Assembly (NCBI RefSeq): GCF_017468685.1
Contig: NZ_JAFUHT010000077.1
Location: 62,001-126,000 of the forward strand
Direction: 5' to 3'
DNA from: Methanobrevibacter sp.
GTDB taxonomy: Archaea; Methanobacteriota; Methanobacteria; Methanobacteriales; Methanobacteriaceae
DNA length: 64,000 bases
Of this stretch, positions 8,449-17,628 are shown in pieces (within the stretch, counting starts at the first letter, position 1; each line of letters begins with the position of its first letter). A model generated the notes under the pieces. It searched no databases, had not been told where the DNA came from, and saw nothing but the letters and a program-made list of their open reading frames with translations. A program made the translations under genes and the position numbers.

Positions 8449-9447
8449 ATGAGTTTATTTGAAAGTTATGAAAGAAGAATCGACCAGATCACTCCAGTAC
8501 TTGAAAAATATGGAATTAAAGACCTTGAAGAAGCTAGACAGATTTGTCTTGACAAAGGATTTGACCCATATGAAATTGTTAAAGGCGTTCAGCCAATCTG
8601 TTTTGAAAACGCATGCTGGGCATATACTCTTGGAGCAGCAATAGCAGTAAAACAGGGATGCACCAAAGCATCTGATGCTGCAAAAGCTATTGGTGAAGGA
8701 CTTCAGGCATTCTGTATTCCTGGAAGTGTAGCAGATGACAGACAGGTTGGACTTGGACACGGTAATTTGGCTTCAATGCTTTTAAGTGATGAAAGTGAAT
8801 GCTTTGCATTCCTTGCAGGTCACGAAAGTTTCGCAGCTGCTGAAGGTGCAATAGGTATAGCAAACTCAGCAAATGAAGTGCGTGAAAAACCATTAAGAGT
8901 TATCTTAAACGGTCTTGGAAAAGATGCTGCATTAATCATTTCAAGAATCAATGGATTTACTCACGTTGAAACTGAATTTGACTACTTCACAGGTGAAGTA
9001 AAAATCATTAAAGAAAAAGCATATTCTGATGGTGAAAGGGCAAAAGTGAGATGTTATGGTGCAGATGACGTACGTGAAGGTGTAGCAATCATGCATCTTG
9101 AAGGAGTTGATGTATCTATTACAGGTAATTCAACCAACCCTACACGTTTCCAGCATCCTGTAGCCGGAACATACAAAAAAGAATGCCTTCTTCAAGGCAA
9201 AAAATACTTCTCTGTTGCATCAGGTGGAGGAACAGGAAGAACTCTTCACCCGGACAATATGGCAGCAGGACCAGCATCATATGGTATGACAGATACCTTG
9301 GGAAGAATGCACTCTGACGCTCAATTCGCCGGTTCCTCATCAGTTCCAGCACACGTGGAAATGATGGGACTGATTGGTATGGGAAACAATCCTATGGTAG
9401 GAGCTTCAGTTGCAGTAGCTGTAGCTGTTGAAAAAGCAATGAGATAG
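8449..9447 (+). CDS. GGGtGRT family protein
   Basis: 332 residues with the eponymous GGGTGRT motif near residue 259, followed by conserved HPDNMAAGPASYGMTDT. Other conserved parts are the Cys-containing VQPICFENACWAYTLGAA segment and GHGNLASMLL. The family (named after this motif, function unknown) typically pairs with a NifU-like scaffold, as here, where only two bases separate the genes. The pairing suggests an Fe-S-dependent enzyme or maturation step. A hairpin terminator overlaps the stop codon. Confidence 0.8.
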   Translation: MSLFESYERRIDQITPVLEKYGIKDLEEARQICLDKGFDPYEIVKGVQPICFENACWAYTLGAAIAVKQGCTKASDAAKAIGEGLQAFCIPGSVADDRQVGLGHGNLASMLLSDESECFAFLAGHESFAAAEGAIGIANSANEVREKPLRVILNGLGKDAALIISRINGFTHVETEFDYFTGEVKIIKEKAYSDGERAKVRCYGADDVREGVAIMHLEGVDVSITGNSTNPTRFQHPVAGTYKKECLLQGKKYFSVASGGGTGRTLHPDNMAAGPASYGMTDTLGRMHSDAQFAGSSSVPAHVEMMGLIGMGNNPMVGASVAVAVAVEKAMR

Positions 9448-9476
9448 GGATTAAATCCCTTAATTTTCTTTTTTTT
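9447..9476 (+). terminator. Hairpin terminator after the GGGtGRT gene
   Basis: GGGAT and ATCCC (9447-9451, 9455-9459) form a 5-bp stem that begins on the last base of the stop codon, followed by TTAATTTTC and an eight-T run. Confidence 0.6.
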
Positions 9477-9487
9477 AGGTGACATAT

Positions 9488-9904
9488 ATGTCAACAATGT
9501 GGGGATTGACTGTACGTGGAATCTGTGAATATAAGGATAAGATACTGCTTTTGAAAATAAGATCCAAATCAGCACATGATGCAGGAAAATGGGAAATTCC
9601 TGGTGGCAAGGTTAAAAAGTCAGAATTTTTTGATGAAGCCTTGAAAAGGGAATATATGGAAGAGACCGGTTTGGAAATTGATATTGAATCATTATATAAT
9701 GTGGTTCAAAAGCAATATACTGCATGCAAGACAAAAGAGCAAGTAAATTCAATTCAGTTAATCATGAAAGTAACTTGCAAAAGTGATGAGGTAGTCATCA
9801 GTGAAGAGCATGATGATTACGGATGGTTTAGTCAAGGTGAAGTTGATGAAATGATTGAAAAAGAGTTATTGACTCCACCTGCAGTTAATGCATTTAAAAA
9901 GTAA
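9488..9904 (+). CDS. Nudix hydrolase
   Basis: 138 residues. The Nudix box is complete: G-x5-E-x7-REYMEETGL within the GGKVKKSEFF...REYMEETGL stretch. WEIPGG precedes it, typical of MutT-like enzymes that hydrolyse nucleoside or ADP-linked diphosphates. ATG 9488 is chosen because AGGTGA (9477-9482) sits five bases upstream; the in-frame GTG at 9479 lies inside that site. Substrate not determinable. Confidence 0.85.
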   Translation: MSTMWGLTVRGICEYKDKILLLKIRSKSAHDAGKWEIPGGKVKKSEFFDEALKREYMEETGLEIDIESLYNVVQKQYTACKTKEQVNSIQLIMKVTCKSDEVVISEEHDDYGWFSQGEVDEMIEKELLTPPAVNAFKK

Positions 9905-9922
9905 ATAGTTAAAACTATTTAC
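9901..9922 (+). terminator. Hairpin after the Nudix gene
   Basis: GTAAATAGT and ACTATTTAC (9901-9909, 9914-9922) form a perfect 9-bp stem overlapping the stop codon. No strong T run follows, so it may act as a weak or bidirectional terminator. Confidence 0.45.
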
Positions 9923-10275
9923 TATTAAATTCATTTAATGTTTTTTGAGCATTATTGTTTAACAATTCAGGATTAGATGAATTATTCTGACTAATAATCT
10001 GCTAACATGTTTAAGATTAATTCAATATTAGTCATATTGTCCCTTAAACTTTCTTTTTAAAGGCGATTGAATTAGTCTTAATAATTCAATAGTATTTCAA
10101 CATCAGTTTTTCTGAGTTTACCCTTCTTTTGCAGGTATTTTTAAAGTGTGACAATTTGTCACAGTTTCATTACCTAATTCTTTTAGTCGTTGTTTTAATT
10201 TTCTCCAATAGGCATTTGGATTTTTACTTTTAGTTAATGTTCCAACAACATCAATAATAGAATAGTAATTATATT
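9915..10275 (-). pseudogene. Decayed Bro-N / DinD-type gene remnant
   Basis: Read on the minus strand from about 10275, the translation gives YYSIIDVVGTLTKSKNP, then YWRKLKQRLKELGNET and VTNCHTLKIPAKEG. This matches the Bro-N domain of DNA-damage-inducible protein D and phage antirepressors. A frameshift after KEG is needed to continue into KLRKTDVEIL. Later scraps (RLIQSPLK, NIELILNMLAD, NPELLNNNAQKTLNEF) match the order of segments in DinD proteins but lie in different frames with stops. The 5' part is missing. It is a dead gene, probably of mobile or phage origin. Confidence 0.7.
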
Positions 10276-10306
10276 TAAAAATATAAAGAAAAAATATAAT
10301 TGAAAC

Positions 10307-11104
10307 TTATTTAAGTTTTAATATTTTTGAAGCATTGTCATAGAGAATCTGGAATCGTTCTTTATCAGTCAAATCGATTTTATTAAAGTATTCCATTTCA
10401 CTGACAGATTCCCACATAGGATAATCGGTACCCCAAAGCACATGGTCTGCTCCATATGCATGAATCAAATCATATGCCTCTTCAGGTGTCAGGTCATATA
10501 GGCTGGAACTTAAATCAACATAAAGGTTTGGTGTTCCTGCCAGTTTTTCAGTAGCTTCCTTCCAAACGCTCCATCCTGCAAAATGAGCGCCAATAAATGT
10601 TATTTCAGGAAATTTATCTAAAAATGGTTTAATCTGTTCTGGATTGGAATAATTGTATCTGAAGTCTCCACAGTGCACCAGCATTGGAACATTTGCTTCA
10701 TTAACTATTTCACCTATCTTAAATGCACGTTCCTCATCCATTGCAAACATTTGAAAATCAGGATGCAGCTTGACTCCTTTAAGCCCCAATTCAATCAGGT
10801 AATCAAAATCCCCTTGGATATCTTCACTGTCTGGGTGAAGTGTTCCGAAACCTGTGAACTTATCTGGGTGCTGATTTACAGACTCTGCAATGAATTCATT
10901 GATTGATTTTACCTGTTTTGGAGTGGTTGCAACAGAATGAATGAGATAATGTGTCACTCCTACTTTTTCACCGTCTCTAAGCAAGTCATCAACTGTTCCG
11001 TTCAGGGACATGTCCAAATCGTAGAAATCTCTAATTCCAACAACTGCTTTTGAAGCTATTTTTTCCGGGTAAATATGACAATGTGCATTTACAATTTTTT
11101 GCAT
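10307..11104 (-). CDS. Metal-dependent amidohydrolase (amidohydrolase 2 family)
   Basis: 265 residues with a TIM-barrel hydrolase pattern. NAHCHIYPE carries the HxH metal motif (His8, His10), KLHPDF and LVHCGD carry further ligands, and WGTDYPM carries the C-terminal catalytic Asp. This is the aminocarboxymuconate-decarboxylase/TIM-barrel amidohydrolase group (PF04909). The reaction is not predictable from sequence. Its stop lies about 30 bases from the decayed Bro-N remnant on the same strand. Confidence 0.75.
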   Translation of the reverse strand: MQKIVNAHCHIYPEKIASKAVVGIRDFYDLDMSLNGTVDDLLRDGEKVGVTHYLIHSVATTPKQVKSINEFIAESVNQHPDKFTGFGTLHPDSEDIQGDFDYLIELGLKGVKLHPDFQMFAMDEERAFKIGEIVNEANVPMLVHCGDFRYNYSNPEQIKPFLDKFPEITFIGAHFAGWSVWKEATEKLAGTPNLYVDLSSSLYDLTPEEAYDLIHAYGADHVLWGTDYPMWESVSEMEYFNKIDLTDKERFQILYDNASKILKLK

Positions 11105-11193
11105 GATAATTAAACCACCTATTCAAATTTAACTATTAATAATTATTATTTTCATCAATAAAATATTTAATTATTTAAATATATAATATAATC

Positions 11194-11457
11194 ATGGCAA
11201 TGCAAAGATGTCCAAAGTGCAATAAGATTTTATCACCGCAAGAGTCAGTTTGCAGCAATTGCGGTGCAAAACTAGATAATCATGCTATTGGAAGAATTAA
11301 CTCAATATATCACAAAAGCAATGTAATCACATTGATATATCTGGCAATATTTTTCATTACAGCACTGATTTACGGTTTTGTAAATTGGATTTTAGCAATT
11401 ATTGTTTTTGTTGTTTTGATTGCAGTTTCAGTATATTTCATCTTCATTAGAAGATAA
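11194..11457 (+). CDS. Zinc-ribbon membrane protein
   Basis: 87 residues. An N-terminal zinc ribbon (CPKCNKILSPQESVCSNCG, two CxxC knuckles) is followed by two hydrophobic segments near 43-63 and 65-84, ending in basic RR. Such small proteins are common in Methanobacteria and lack a known function. The stop abuts the convergent gene at 11458 with no spacer. Confidence 0.7.
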   Translation: MAMQRCPKCNKILSPQESVCSNCGAKLDNHAIGRINSIYHKSNVITLIYLAIFFITALIYGFVNWILAIIVFVVLIAVSVYFIFIRR

Positions 11458-12108
11458 CTAATATAATTGCTCACCGGTATAAAGGTTCTCTTCAGTATAT
11501 ATTCTAATCAGTCTGTCAATTAAATCATTATACATCATTCTGTGGCCGACTGCTCCTCCCTGTTTTGTTTTAACATTATTCAGGGAAGTGTCTGAAAATT
11601 CACCTGAGTTATTGATTATGTACCACATTCCATGAGGAGTGTATATGAATAATTCACCTTCTCCATTTTCTGCACCATTTTTAAAGCTGTCCTGAGGGTC
11701 ATATATTTTTGTGGAATGGACTGCAAGTCTTGACAGGTCCTGTTCCGGACGGGTACCACTTTTTTCAAATAGCATTTTCAGCCATTCATATGACTGGTCT
11801 ATTAAGTTGGATTTTTTGATAGGGTCTGCAAAAGCTTGTTTTATTTTGTTTTGTCTTGATTCGAGAGTGTTTGTTATCTCAAGTATTTCTTCTACTTTTG
11901 CAACATCCTTTTCAAGGCATCTCCATCCCTCAGGTCTGCCGGTTACCTGAACATTGCCTTCAACAAAATCCATTCTTTTGAATTTTCTAAAATAAGGTTT
12001 CACCTTTTCAAATTCCTCATCCGGAATTTTCTGATTAAGGCCGTATAGATATCCGTATTCATTAGCATCATAACATTTGGTTTCCATTTTTAATTCTTCA
12101 TCTTGCAT
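11458..12108 (-). CDS. Hypothetical protein, 216 residues
   Basis: No family recognised. It is soluble with no signal peptide or membrane segment. It has an acidic N-terminus (MQDEELKMETKCYDANEYG), a mixed helical middle (KVEEILEITNTLESRQNKIKQAF starting near residue 71) and a C-terminal part with aromatic-rich IYTPHGMWYIIN and a GGAVGHRMMYNDLIDR motif. Codon use and composition match neighbours, so it is a real gene. It converges with the zinc-ribbon gene, with zero intergenic distance. Confidence 0.6.
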   Translation of the reverse strand: MQDEELKMETKCYDANEYGYLYGLNQKIPDEEFEKVKPYFRKFKRMDFVEGNVQVTGRPEGWRCLEKDVAKVEEILEITNTLESRQNKIKQAFADPIKKSNLIDQSYEWLKMLFEKSGTRPEQDLSRLAVHSTKIYDPQDSFKNGAENGEGELFIYTPHGMWYIINNSGEFSDTSLNNVKTKQGGAVGHRMMYNDLIDRLIRIYTEENLYTGEQLY

Positions 12109-12250
12109 ATTATTTAATTGGAACGATAAAAAATATAAATCTATTGTTATATGAACAATTACAATTATTTTTAGCTTAACTTATCATTTTTTAAATTTTC
12201 ATATTGAAATTTAAACAATTTTATCATATAATTAATAAATTAGTAAGCTA

Positions 12251-12260
12251 TTTTTATATT
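12251..12260 (+). promoter_or_regulatory. TATA-like element for malate dehydrogenase
   Basis: TTTTTATATT is centred about 25 bases before ATG 12280 and no SD precedes that ATG. This fits a leaderless or nearly leaderless transcript. Confidence 0.4.
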
Positions 12261-12279
12261 GAAAACCAATATAAATGAT

Positions 12280-13230
12280 ATGGTAAAGGTAAGTATTTTA
12301 GGATCAACTGGAATTATAGGTAAAAATGTTGCATTTACCCTAGCACGTGAAGATACAGTTGATGAAATAGTAATGTTTTCAAGACCTGAAAGTCTTGATA
12401 AAGCCAAAGGTGAAACTTATGATATGTATGATGCACTGGCGGCACGTGATATTGACTGTAAGTTAACACCCACTTCAGATTTTAATGATATTGCAGGTTC
12501 AGATATAGTTCTTATAGCAGCAGGAATCCACAGGGAAGAAGGTATGAAACGACTTGATCTTGCTGTTCCTAATGCAAAAATCGTCAGCTGCTATTCTAAA
12601 AAAATTGCAGAATATGCACCGGATTCCATTATTTTGGTTGCAACAAACCCTGTAGATGTGATGACTACTGTTGCTCTTAAGGCATCAGGATTTAAAAAGA
12701 GTAAAGTAATTGGTGTTGGAAATCACCTTGATTCATTGAGACTGAAAAATTATTTCTCAAGACAAATTGACATTAACAGTTCTGAAGTGCACACTAGGGT
12801 AATAGGTGAACACGGTGACCATATGGTGCCTCTTTTAAGTTCTACAACAATTGGTGGTATACCGCTTAAATACTTCGTTGAATATGTTGATTTGGATATA
12901 AGAGGATTGGTAAATCAGCTGAAACACGCTGGAAATACAATCATTTCCAAAAAAGGTGCAACCGAATACGGTCCGGCATTTGCTATTTCGAATTTAATTT
13001 CAACCATTATTACAGATACTCATAGGGTTTTAACAGTAAGCAGTTTTTTAGATGGTGAAATTGAAATGGTTGATGATGTATCATTGGGCGTACCGGCAGT
13101 TATAAGTAAAAGAGGCATTGCCATGATTGTACCTATTCATATGAATGATATTGAGAAAAAAGAGTTCTTTGAAGCTGCTCGAACTGTCAGAGATGCAACA
13201 TATGAAGTCTTTGAAAATCTTGATTTATAG
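12280..13230 (+). CDS. mdh: Malate dehydrogenase (lactate/malate dehydrogenase family)
   Basis: 316 residues from ATG 12280. The N-terminus MVKVSILGSTGIIGKN is the Rossmann NAD(P) loop. Conserved ATNPVDVM, GNHLDSLR and the catalytic-His segment GEHGDHMVPLLS follow. It interconverts malate and oxaloacetate, part of the incomplete reductive TCA pathway of hydrogenotrophic methanogens. The in-frame TTG at 12259 is rejected because it would put seven unconserved residues before the Rossmann strand. An SstT-type transporter follows after nine bases. Confidence 0.85.
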   Translation: MVKVSILGSTGIIGKNVAFTLAREDTVDEIVMFSRPESLDKAKGETYDMYDALAARDIDCKLTPTSDFNDIAGSDIVLIAAGIHREEGMKRLDLAVPNAKIVSCYSKKIAEYAPDSIILVATNPVDVMTTVALKASGFKKSKVIGVGNHLDSLRLKNYFSRQIDINSSEVHTRVIGEHGDHMVPLLSSTTIGGIPLKYFVEYVDLDIRGLVNQLKHAGNTIISKKGATEYGPAFAISNLISTIITDTHRVLTVSSFLDGEIEMVDDVSLGVPAVISKRGIAMIVPIHMNDIEKKEFFEAARTVRDATYEVFENLDL

Positions 13231-13239
13231 TGGTTTTTT

Positions 13240-14481
13240 ATGAATAATATAGTAAAAAAATGGACACAATCCAGTTTAATTTTAAAAATTGTAATAGGAT
13301 TAGTTATTGGAGCAATATTAGGTATTGCTGTTCCTAACTGGAAGATTATTGGTTTTCCTGGAAAAATATTTGTAAGTGCTTTAAAAGCAATTGCACCAAT
13401 TTTGGTTTTTGTATTGGTGACTTCTGCAATATCCAAGGCAAGAACCGGTATTGGCTCAAGATTTAAAACAGTTATTATCCTTTACTTATTCAGTACATTT
13501 TTATCTGCAATGGTTGCAATTATCGGAAGTTACATATTCCCTGTAACAATTCATCTGACTGCTGCAAGTACCGCAACTGCTCCCGGAGGTCTTGATGAAG
13601 TAATCAGAGATATGATTTTGATGATTTTCTCCAATCCTATTGAACTGTTGTCTCAAGGCCAATATCTGGGAATATTGTTTTGGTCAATAGTGTTTGGAAT
13701 TGCTCTTAAGATGGTTGCAAGTGATACAACAAAAGATGTTATTACAGATCTTGCAGATGCAGTTACTGCCATTGTTCGAGGAATAATTCAATGTGCTCCT
13801 ATAGGTATTATGGGATTGGTGTTCACTTCAGTTAGTGAAAGTGGAATCGGAATATTCACTCAGTACGGTCAGTTAATCTTATTGCTTGTAGGCTGTATTG
13901 CATTTGTTGCATTTGTAACAGATCCGCTAGTTTCTGCAGTAGCGCTTAGACGCAATCCTTACCCATTGGTTTTAACCTGTTTAAGGGAAAGTGGAATTAC
14001 TGCATTTTTCTCAAGAAGCTCTGCAGCCAATATTCCTGTAAATATGCAATTGTGTGAACGTTTAGGCTTAGATAGGGATTTCTTTTCAATAAGTATCCCA
14101 TTGGGTGCAACAATCAATATGGAAGGAGCTGCAGTAACAATCACAGTCATGACCCTTGCAGTCTGCCACACCATTGGGATTTCTGTTCCATTACCTATAA
14201 CAATAGTATTATGTATTATTTCAACTATTGGAGCATGTGGTGCATCCGGTGTTGCCGGAGGATCACTTTTACTAATACCAATGGCATGTTCACTATTCGG
14301 AATCAGTGCTGATGTTTCCATGCAGGCAGTAGCTGTCGGATTTATCATTGGAGTCATTCAGGATTCATGTGAAACCGCTATAAACTCTGCAGGTGATGCA
14401 CTATTTTCTGCTACAGCAGAATATCACGACAGAATGAAAAATGGTGAACCGGTCAATTTCTTGGGAGAGTTTAAAAAATGA
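13240..14481 (+). CDS. sstT: Serine/threonine:sodium symporter (SstT-like)
   Basis: 413 residues, very hydrophobic, of the dicarboxylate/amino acid:cation symporter family. Length matches bacterial SstT (about 414). FFSRSSAANIPVNM (near 252-265) is the SstT form of the substrate loop, followed by the hairpin segment GATINMEGAA and the C-terminal SCETAINSAGD. It probably imports Ser/Thr with Na+. Its TGA overlaps the ATG of the tRNA deacylase gene (ATGA), so both are translated as a unit. Confidence 0.8.
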   Translation: MNNIVKKWTQSSLILKIVIGLVIGAILGIAVPNWKIIGFPGKIFVSALKAIAPILVFVLVTSAISKARTGIGSRFKTVIILYLFSTFLSAMVAIIGSYIFPVTIHLTAASTATAPGGLDEVIRDMILMIFSNPIELLSQGQYLGILFWSIVFGIALKMVASDTTKDVITDLADAVTAIVRGIIQCAPIGIMGLVFTSVSESGIGIFTQYGQLILLLVGCIAFVAFVTDPLVSAVALRRNPYPLVLTCLRESGITAFFSRSSAANIPVNMQLCERLGLDRDFFSISIPLGATINMEGAAVTITVMTLAVCHTIGISVPLPITIVLCIISTIGACGASGVAGGSLLLIPMACSLFGISADVSMQAVAVGFIIGVIQDSCETAINSAGDALFSATAEYHDRMKNGEPVNFLGEFKK

Positions 14482-14918
14482 AGTTAGTTGTTCAAAGAGT
14501 AACTTCTGCAAGTGTGGAAGTGGATAATAAAATTATCGGTGAGATTGAAGATGGGCTGATGGTTTTAGTGGGTTTTGGTGAAAATGACACCGTCCGTGAG
14601 GCAGATTATCTTGCACGAAAGCTTGCAAAGCTGAGAATATTTGAAGATGAAAACGGAAGAATGAACAAATCCGTTATGGATATAGGGGGAAAACTATTAT
14701 TGGTTCCCCAATTTACATTATATGCACATACAAAAAAGAATAGACCATCATTTCATAAGGCTTTAGCACCTGATGAAGCTACAGTACTGTTTGATTATTT
14801 CACACAAAAATGCCGGGAATTGGTTGACACTGAAACAGGTGAATTTGGTGCATTTATGAAAGTAAATCTATTGAACAATGGTCCTGTAACTATACTTTTG
14901 GACAAAGAATTTGATTAA
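14478..14918 (+). CDS. dtd: D-aminoacyl-tRNA deacylase, bacterial type
   Basis: 146 residues, full family length. It begins MKLVVQRVTSASVEV and has the two signature loops PQFTLYAHTKKNRPSFHKA (SQFTLYA in most members, here Pro replaces Ser) and the C-terminal NNGPVTILLD (GxPVT motif). It hydrolyses D-amino acids from mischarged tRNA. Most archaea are described as using the unrelated DTD2, so this bacterial-type gene overlapping a bacterial-type serine transporter by 4 bases hints at joint transfer. Confidence 0.85.
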   Translation: MKLVVQRVTSASVEVDNKIIGEIEDGLMVLVGFGENDTVREADYLARKLAKLRIFEDENGRMNKSVMDIGGKLLLVPQFTLYAHTKKNRPSFHKALAPDEATVLFDYFTQKCRELVDTETGEFGAFMKVNLLNNGPVTILLDKEFD

Positions 14919-14994
14919 TAATAACAAATTAAATACAAATATTTAAAAACATTCAATTCTAAATATATTTTTACAACTTCGGAAGTAAATGTAA

Positions 14995-15891
14995 ATGTCT
15001 ATTGAAACTCCAAAATTAAATGAAATCAAAAGATTAACTACACCATTAACCTTTAAAAATCAAAAAGCCTATGACAATAGTGGAAATGAGGTTAAGATTA
15101 GTGAAACATTGTCTGATGTCAGACTGGTTGTTGAACCAAAAAAAGGAATACTGTCAGATGATGAAGTACTGCAATATGCTCCCCTATCAAAATTGGCTTC
15201 TGCAATAAGACTTAAAAAAGGAATTGGAAATTCACAGGATGTATTATATATTAAAGAGTCATTGCCATGGTATTTGGGATTATATTATGTTGTTTTAATA
15301 TGCATTTCATTTGCAGTGACCTATGCAAAAAACACAATATTGATGTTTATTCTTTTAATTTTAACAATTATCCCATTAATATATTTATATTATATATTCA
15401 AGTTAGACAAATACAAGAAAGTAAATACTTCCAAAAAACAAGCTGAAGTGACTCAAGCTACAAAAATTGAAAAACCGATTGATAATTACACAGGTTTGGA
15501 TTCACTTAAGGAATATAAAAAGGAAATCAATAACCTGCATGTAGTATTTGATGTCAAACAGGAGGTAGTTCGTGGATTAATTAAAAAACGATTTGAACCG
15601 CCTCAAATAACTTACGATAAATTTATTAAAACCATTGACAATGCAGAAAAACTATTTCTCACCCAGGAAGAATCAGCATTAAATATCATTAATTTAGCTG
15701 CTGAAGATACTCAAAGAGTACGCAGTGAAATCGATAGTAAAATTGAATCAATGAAAAGAATAATCAATCAGATAGAAGATTTAACAAATGAATTGGTTAT
15801 TAACATTAGTTCTGATGATAATTCCGGAGAGGATGTGAAAAATTTAATTGATGATATGGAAAATTTAATCGGTTCAGTTAAGGATTATTAG
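14995..15891 (+). CDS. XpaC-like coiled-coil membrane protein
   Basis: 298 residues. Residues about 1-90 are soluble, two membrane segments lie near 96-112 and 114-136, and the rest is a lysine-rich then long coiled coil ([36 protein letters not shown]). The coiled coil resembles the XpaC family, which in Bacillus lies next to TelA/YaaN. Here a TelA gene lies two genes downstream. The function is not established. It starts an operon of four closely spaced genes up to 18072. Confidence 0.55.
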   Translation: MSIETPKLNEIKRLTTPLTFKNQKAYDNSGNEVKISETLSDVRLVVEPKKGILSDDEVLQYAPLSKLASAIRLKKGIGNSQDVLYIKESLPWYLGLYYVVLICISFAVTYAKNTILMFILLILTIIPLIYLYYIFKLDKYKKVNTSKKQAEVTQATKIEKPIDNYTGLDSLKEYKKEINNLHVVFDVKQEVVRGLIKKRFEPPQITYDKFIKTIDNAEKLFLTQEESALNIINLAAEDTQRVRSEIDSKIESMKRIINQIEDLTNELVINISSDDNSGEDVKNLIDDMENLIGSVKDY

Positions 15892-15899
15892 GTGATAAA

Positions 15900-16478
15900 A
15901 TGACTAAAAATTGTCCAAAATGCGGAAAACAAGTTCCAGATGATGCTAAATTTTGTATGGATTGTGGATATTCATTTGACAATGCTGAAAATGCTAATAA
16001 ATTTTCACTTAGTACATTATTTATTATATTGATTGCAGCAGTTCTTGTTATAGGAGGAATTTTCATTCTTACTTCTGGCTCCGGCAATGATACTTCTTCT
16101 GGAGATGTCGTTGATGATGTAGATCATGTTGATTTAACTATCAGTGATGTTTTAGGTTGGGATTATTCAGGAGACAGTGATTCAAAACCAAGTTATACAT
16201 TATATACTGAAGCTATCTTTAATAGTGTTCCTGATGATATTAAAGGATATAATGTTAAAACAATATATTATGATTCAAACGGTACTGAAATTGGTCATGC
16301 AACAGAGACTTTAGAAAATATTTACTATGAAAGTAATTATGCTCTTAGTTTTGGACATTATACAACTTATAAATTACCTGATGCAGACCATGTAACTGTG
16401 GAAATTATTAAAAGCGGTAAAGTAATTGATTCTTATACAGAAAATATTGATAAAAGTAAAATAGATTATTTGAATTAA
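15900..16478 (+). CDS. Zinc-ribbon, single-pass membrane protein with an extracytoplasmic domain
   Basis: 192 residues. A zinc ribbon ([19 protein letters not shown], residues 5-23) precedes one membrane helix (about 37-60). A 130-residue beta-rich outer domain follows, with an acidic linker ([10 protein letters not shown]) and a [14 protein letters not shown] motif of the FxLYD-like type. AGGTGAT lies three bases before the ATG. It sits between the XpaC-like and TelA genes, so it probably belongs to the same membrane complex. Confidence 0.65.
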   Translation: MTKNCPKCGKQVPDDAKFCMDCGYSFDNAENANKFSLSTLFIILIAAVLVIGGIFILTSGSGNDTSSGDVVDDVDHVDLTISDVLGWDYSGDSDSKPSYTLYTEAIFNSVPDDIKGYNVKTIYYDSNGTEIGHATETLENIYYESNYALSFGHYTTYKLPDADHVTVEIIKSGKVIDSYTENIDKSKIDYLN

Positions 16479-16487
16479 GGTGATAAT

Positions 16488-17627
16488 ATGGCTGAATTCT
16501 CATTAGATATAGATGGAATTAAAGAAGATGTTGAAACCTCTTTGAATGATGAAAAGGAAAAATTGGAAAATTCTAATCTTAAAAATCAAGCAAATGCCAA
16601 TGCTGTTGCTATTTTCGATGCAGATTTGGAAAATCCTCAAGCAAGAGAAAACATTTTAAAACCATTAGATAATTTTGGTTTAAATGAAATGTCCAGGTCA
16701 GCTTCACACAACGAAATGCTATCTACCAGATTTGTTGACTTAACAAAAGGTGGCAAAGATGCAGATAATATCAGTGAACAGCTAATTGAACTGAACAAAC
16801 AGATGAAAGATCTTGACCCTAGTAAAGTTGATTTTGCAAAAAAAGGAGTTTTAGGCAATTTGATGAATCCTGTTAGGAAATACTTTGCTAAATATGAAAA
16901 AGCTGAAGTGGCAATATCTGATATTGTACAGTCTCTTGATAAAAGCAGTAAAGTATTGCAAAATGACAATACTACTCTTTTAAGTGAAGAAAATTACTTG
17001 AGAGAGGTTACAAACAAACTTTTAGCTGACATTGAACTTGGAAAACAGATGGATGCATCTATTGAACAGCAAATTCAGACTGCCGAAATCGAAGGTGTTG
17101 ACCAGAGCAAAATCGATTTTGTTCGTGAGGAGATTTTATTCCCGTTAAGACAAAGATTAATGGATATGCAACAGATGATTGTTGTTAACCAACAGGGAAT
17201 TGTTTCACTTAATGTAATTAGACGTAACAATAAAGAATTGATTCGCGGAGTTAATAGGGCTAAGAATGTAACCGTTTCAGCATTAAGAACAGGAGTAATG
17301 GTTGCAAGTGCTTTATATGATCAAAAAATTGTTATGGAAAAAATAAATATATTGAACCAGACTACAGAAAATATTATCGAATCAACTTCACACATGCTTA
17401 AAGACCAAGGCAGCGAAATACAAAAACACAGTGCTGAGACAATGATTTCCCCTGAAGTTTTAAAAGCTTCATTTAATGAAGCACTTCAAGCTATTGAAGA
17501 TGTAAGTACTTATAAAGTTCAGGCATTGCCTCAAATGAAAGAAACAATTGATATGTTCAGTGAAATGGCTCAGGATGGCCAAAAAGTCGTTGAAAAAATT
17601 CAAACTAACAATAACTTGATTGAATAA
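16488..17627 (+). CDS. TelA-family protein (toxic anion resistance family)
   Basis: 379 residues, helical throughout. It matches the TelA/YaaN family: NPVRKYFAKYEKAEVAISDIV, then LLADIELGKQMD, then MQQMIVVNQQGIVSLNVIRRNNKELI and the family-typical NVTVSALRTGVMVASALYDQK near residue 260. TelA proteins occur in tellurite and stress operons, but their molecular function is unsettled. AGGTGAT lies three bases before the ATG. Its partners here are the XpaC-like and two small membrane proteins. Confidence 0.8.
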   Translation: MAEFSLDIDGIKEDVETSLNDEKEKLENSNLKNQANANAVAIFDADLENPQARENILKPLDNFGLNEMSRSASHNEMLSTRFVDLTKGGKDADNISEQLIELNKQMKDLDPSKVDFAKKGVLGNLMNPVRKYFAKYEKAEVAISDIVQSLDKSSKVLQNDNTTLLSEENYLREVTNKLLADIELGKQMDASIEQQIQTAEIEGVDQSKIDFVREEILFPLRQRLMDMQQMIVVNQQGIVSLNVIRRNNKELIRGVNRAKNVTVSALRTGVMVASALYDQKIVMEKINILNQTTENIIESTSHMLKDQGSEIQKHSAETMISPEVLKASFNEALQAIEDVSTYKVQALPQMKETIDMFSEMAQDGQKVVEKIQTNNNLIE

Positions 17628-17628
17628 T

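Noticed and set aside
13959-14357. Minus-strand ORF of 132 codons inside sstT
   Set aside because: Antisense shadow of a clearly conserved transporter region.
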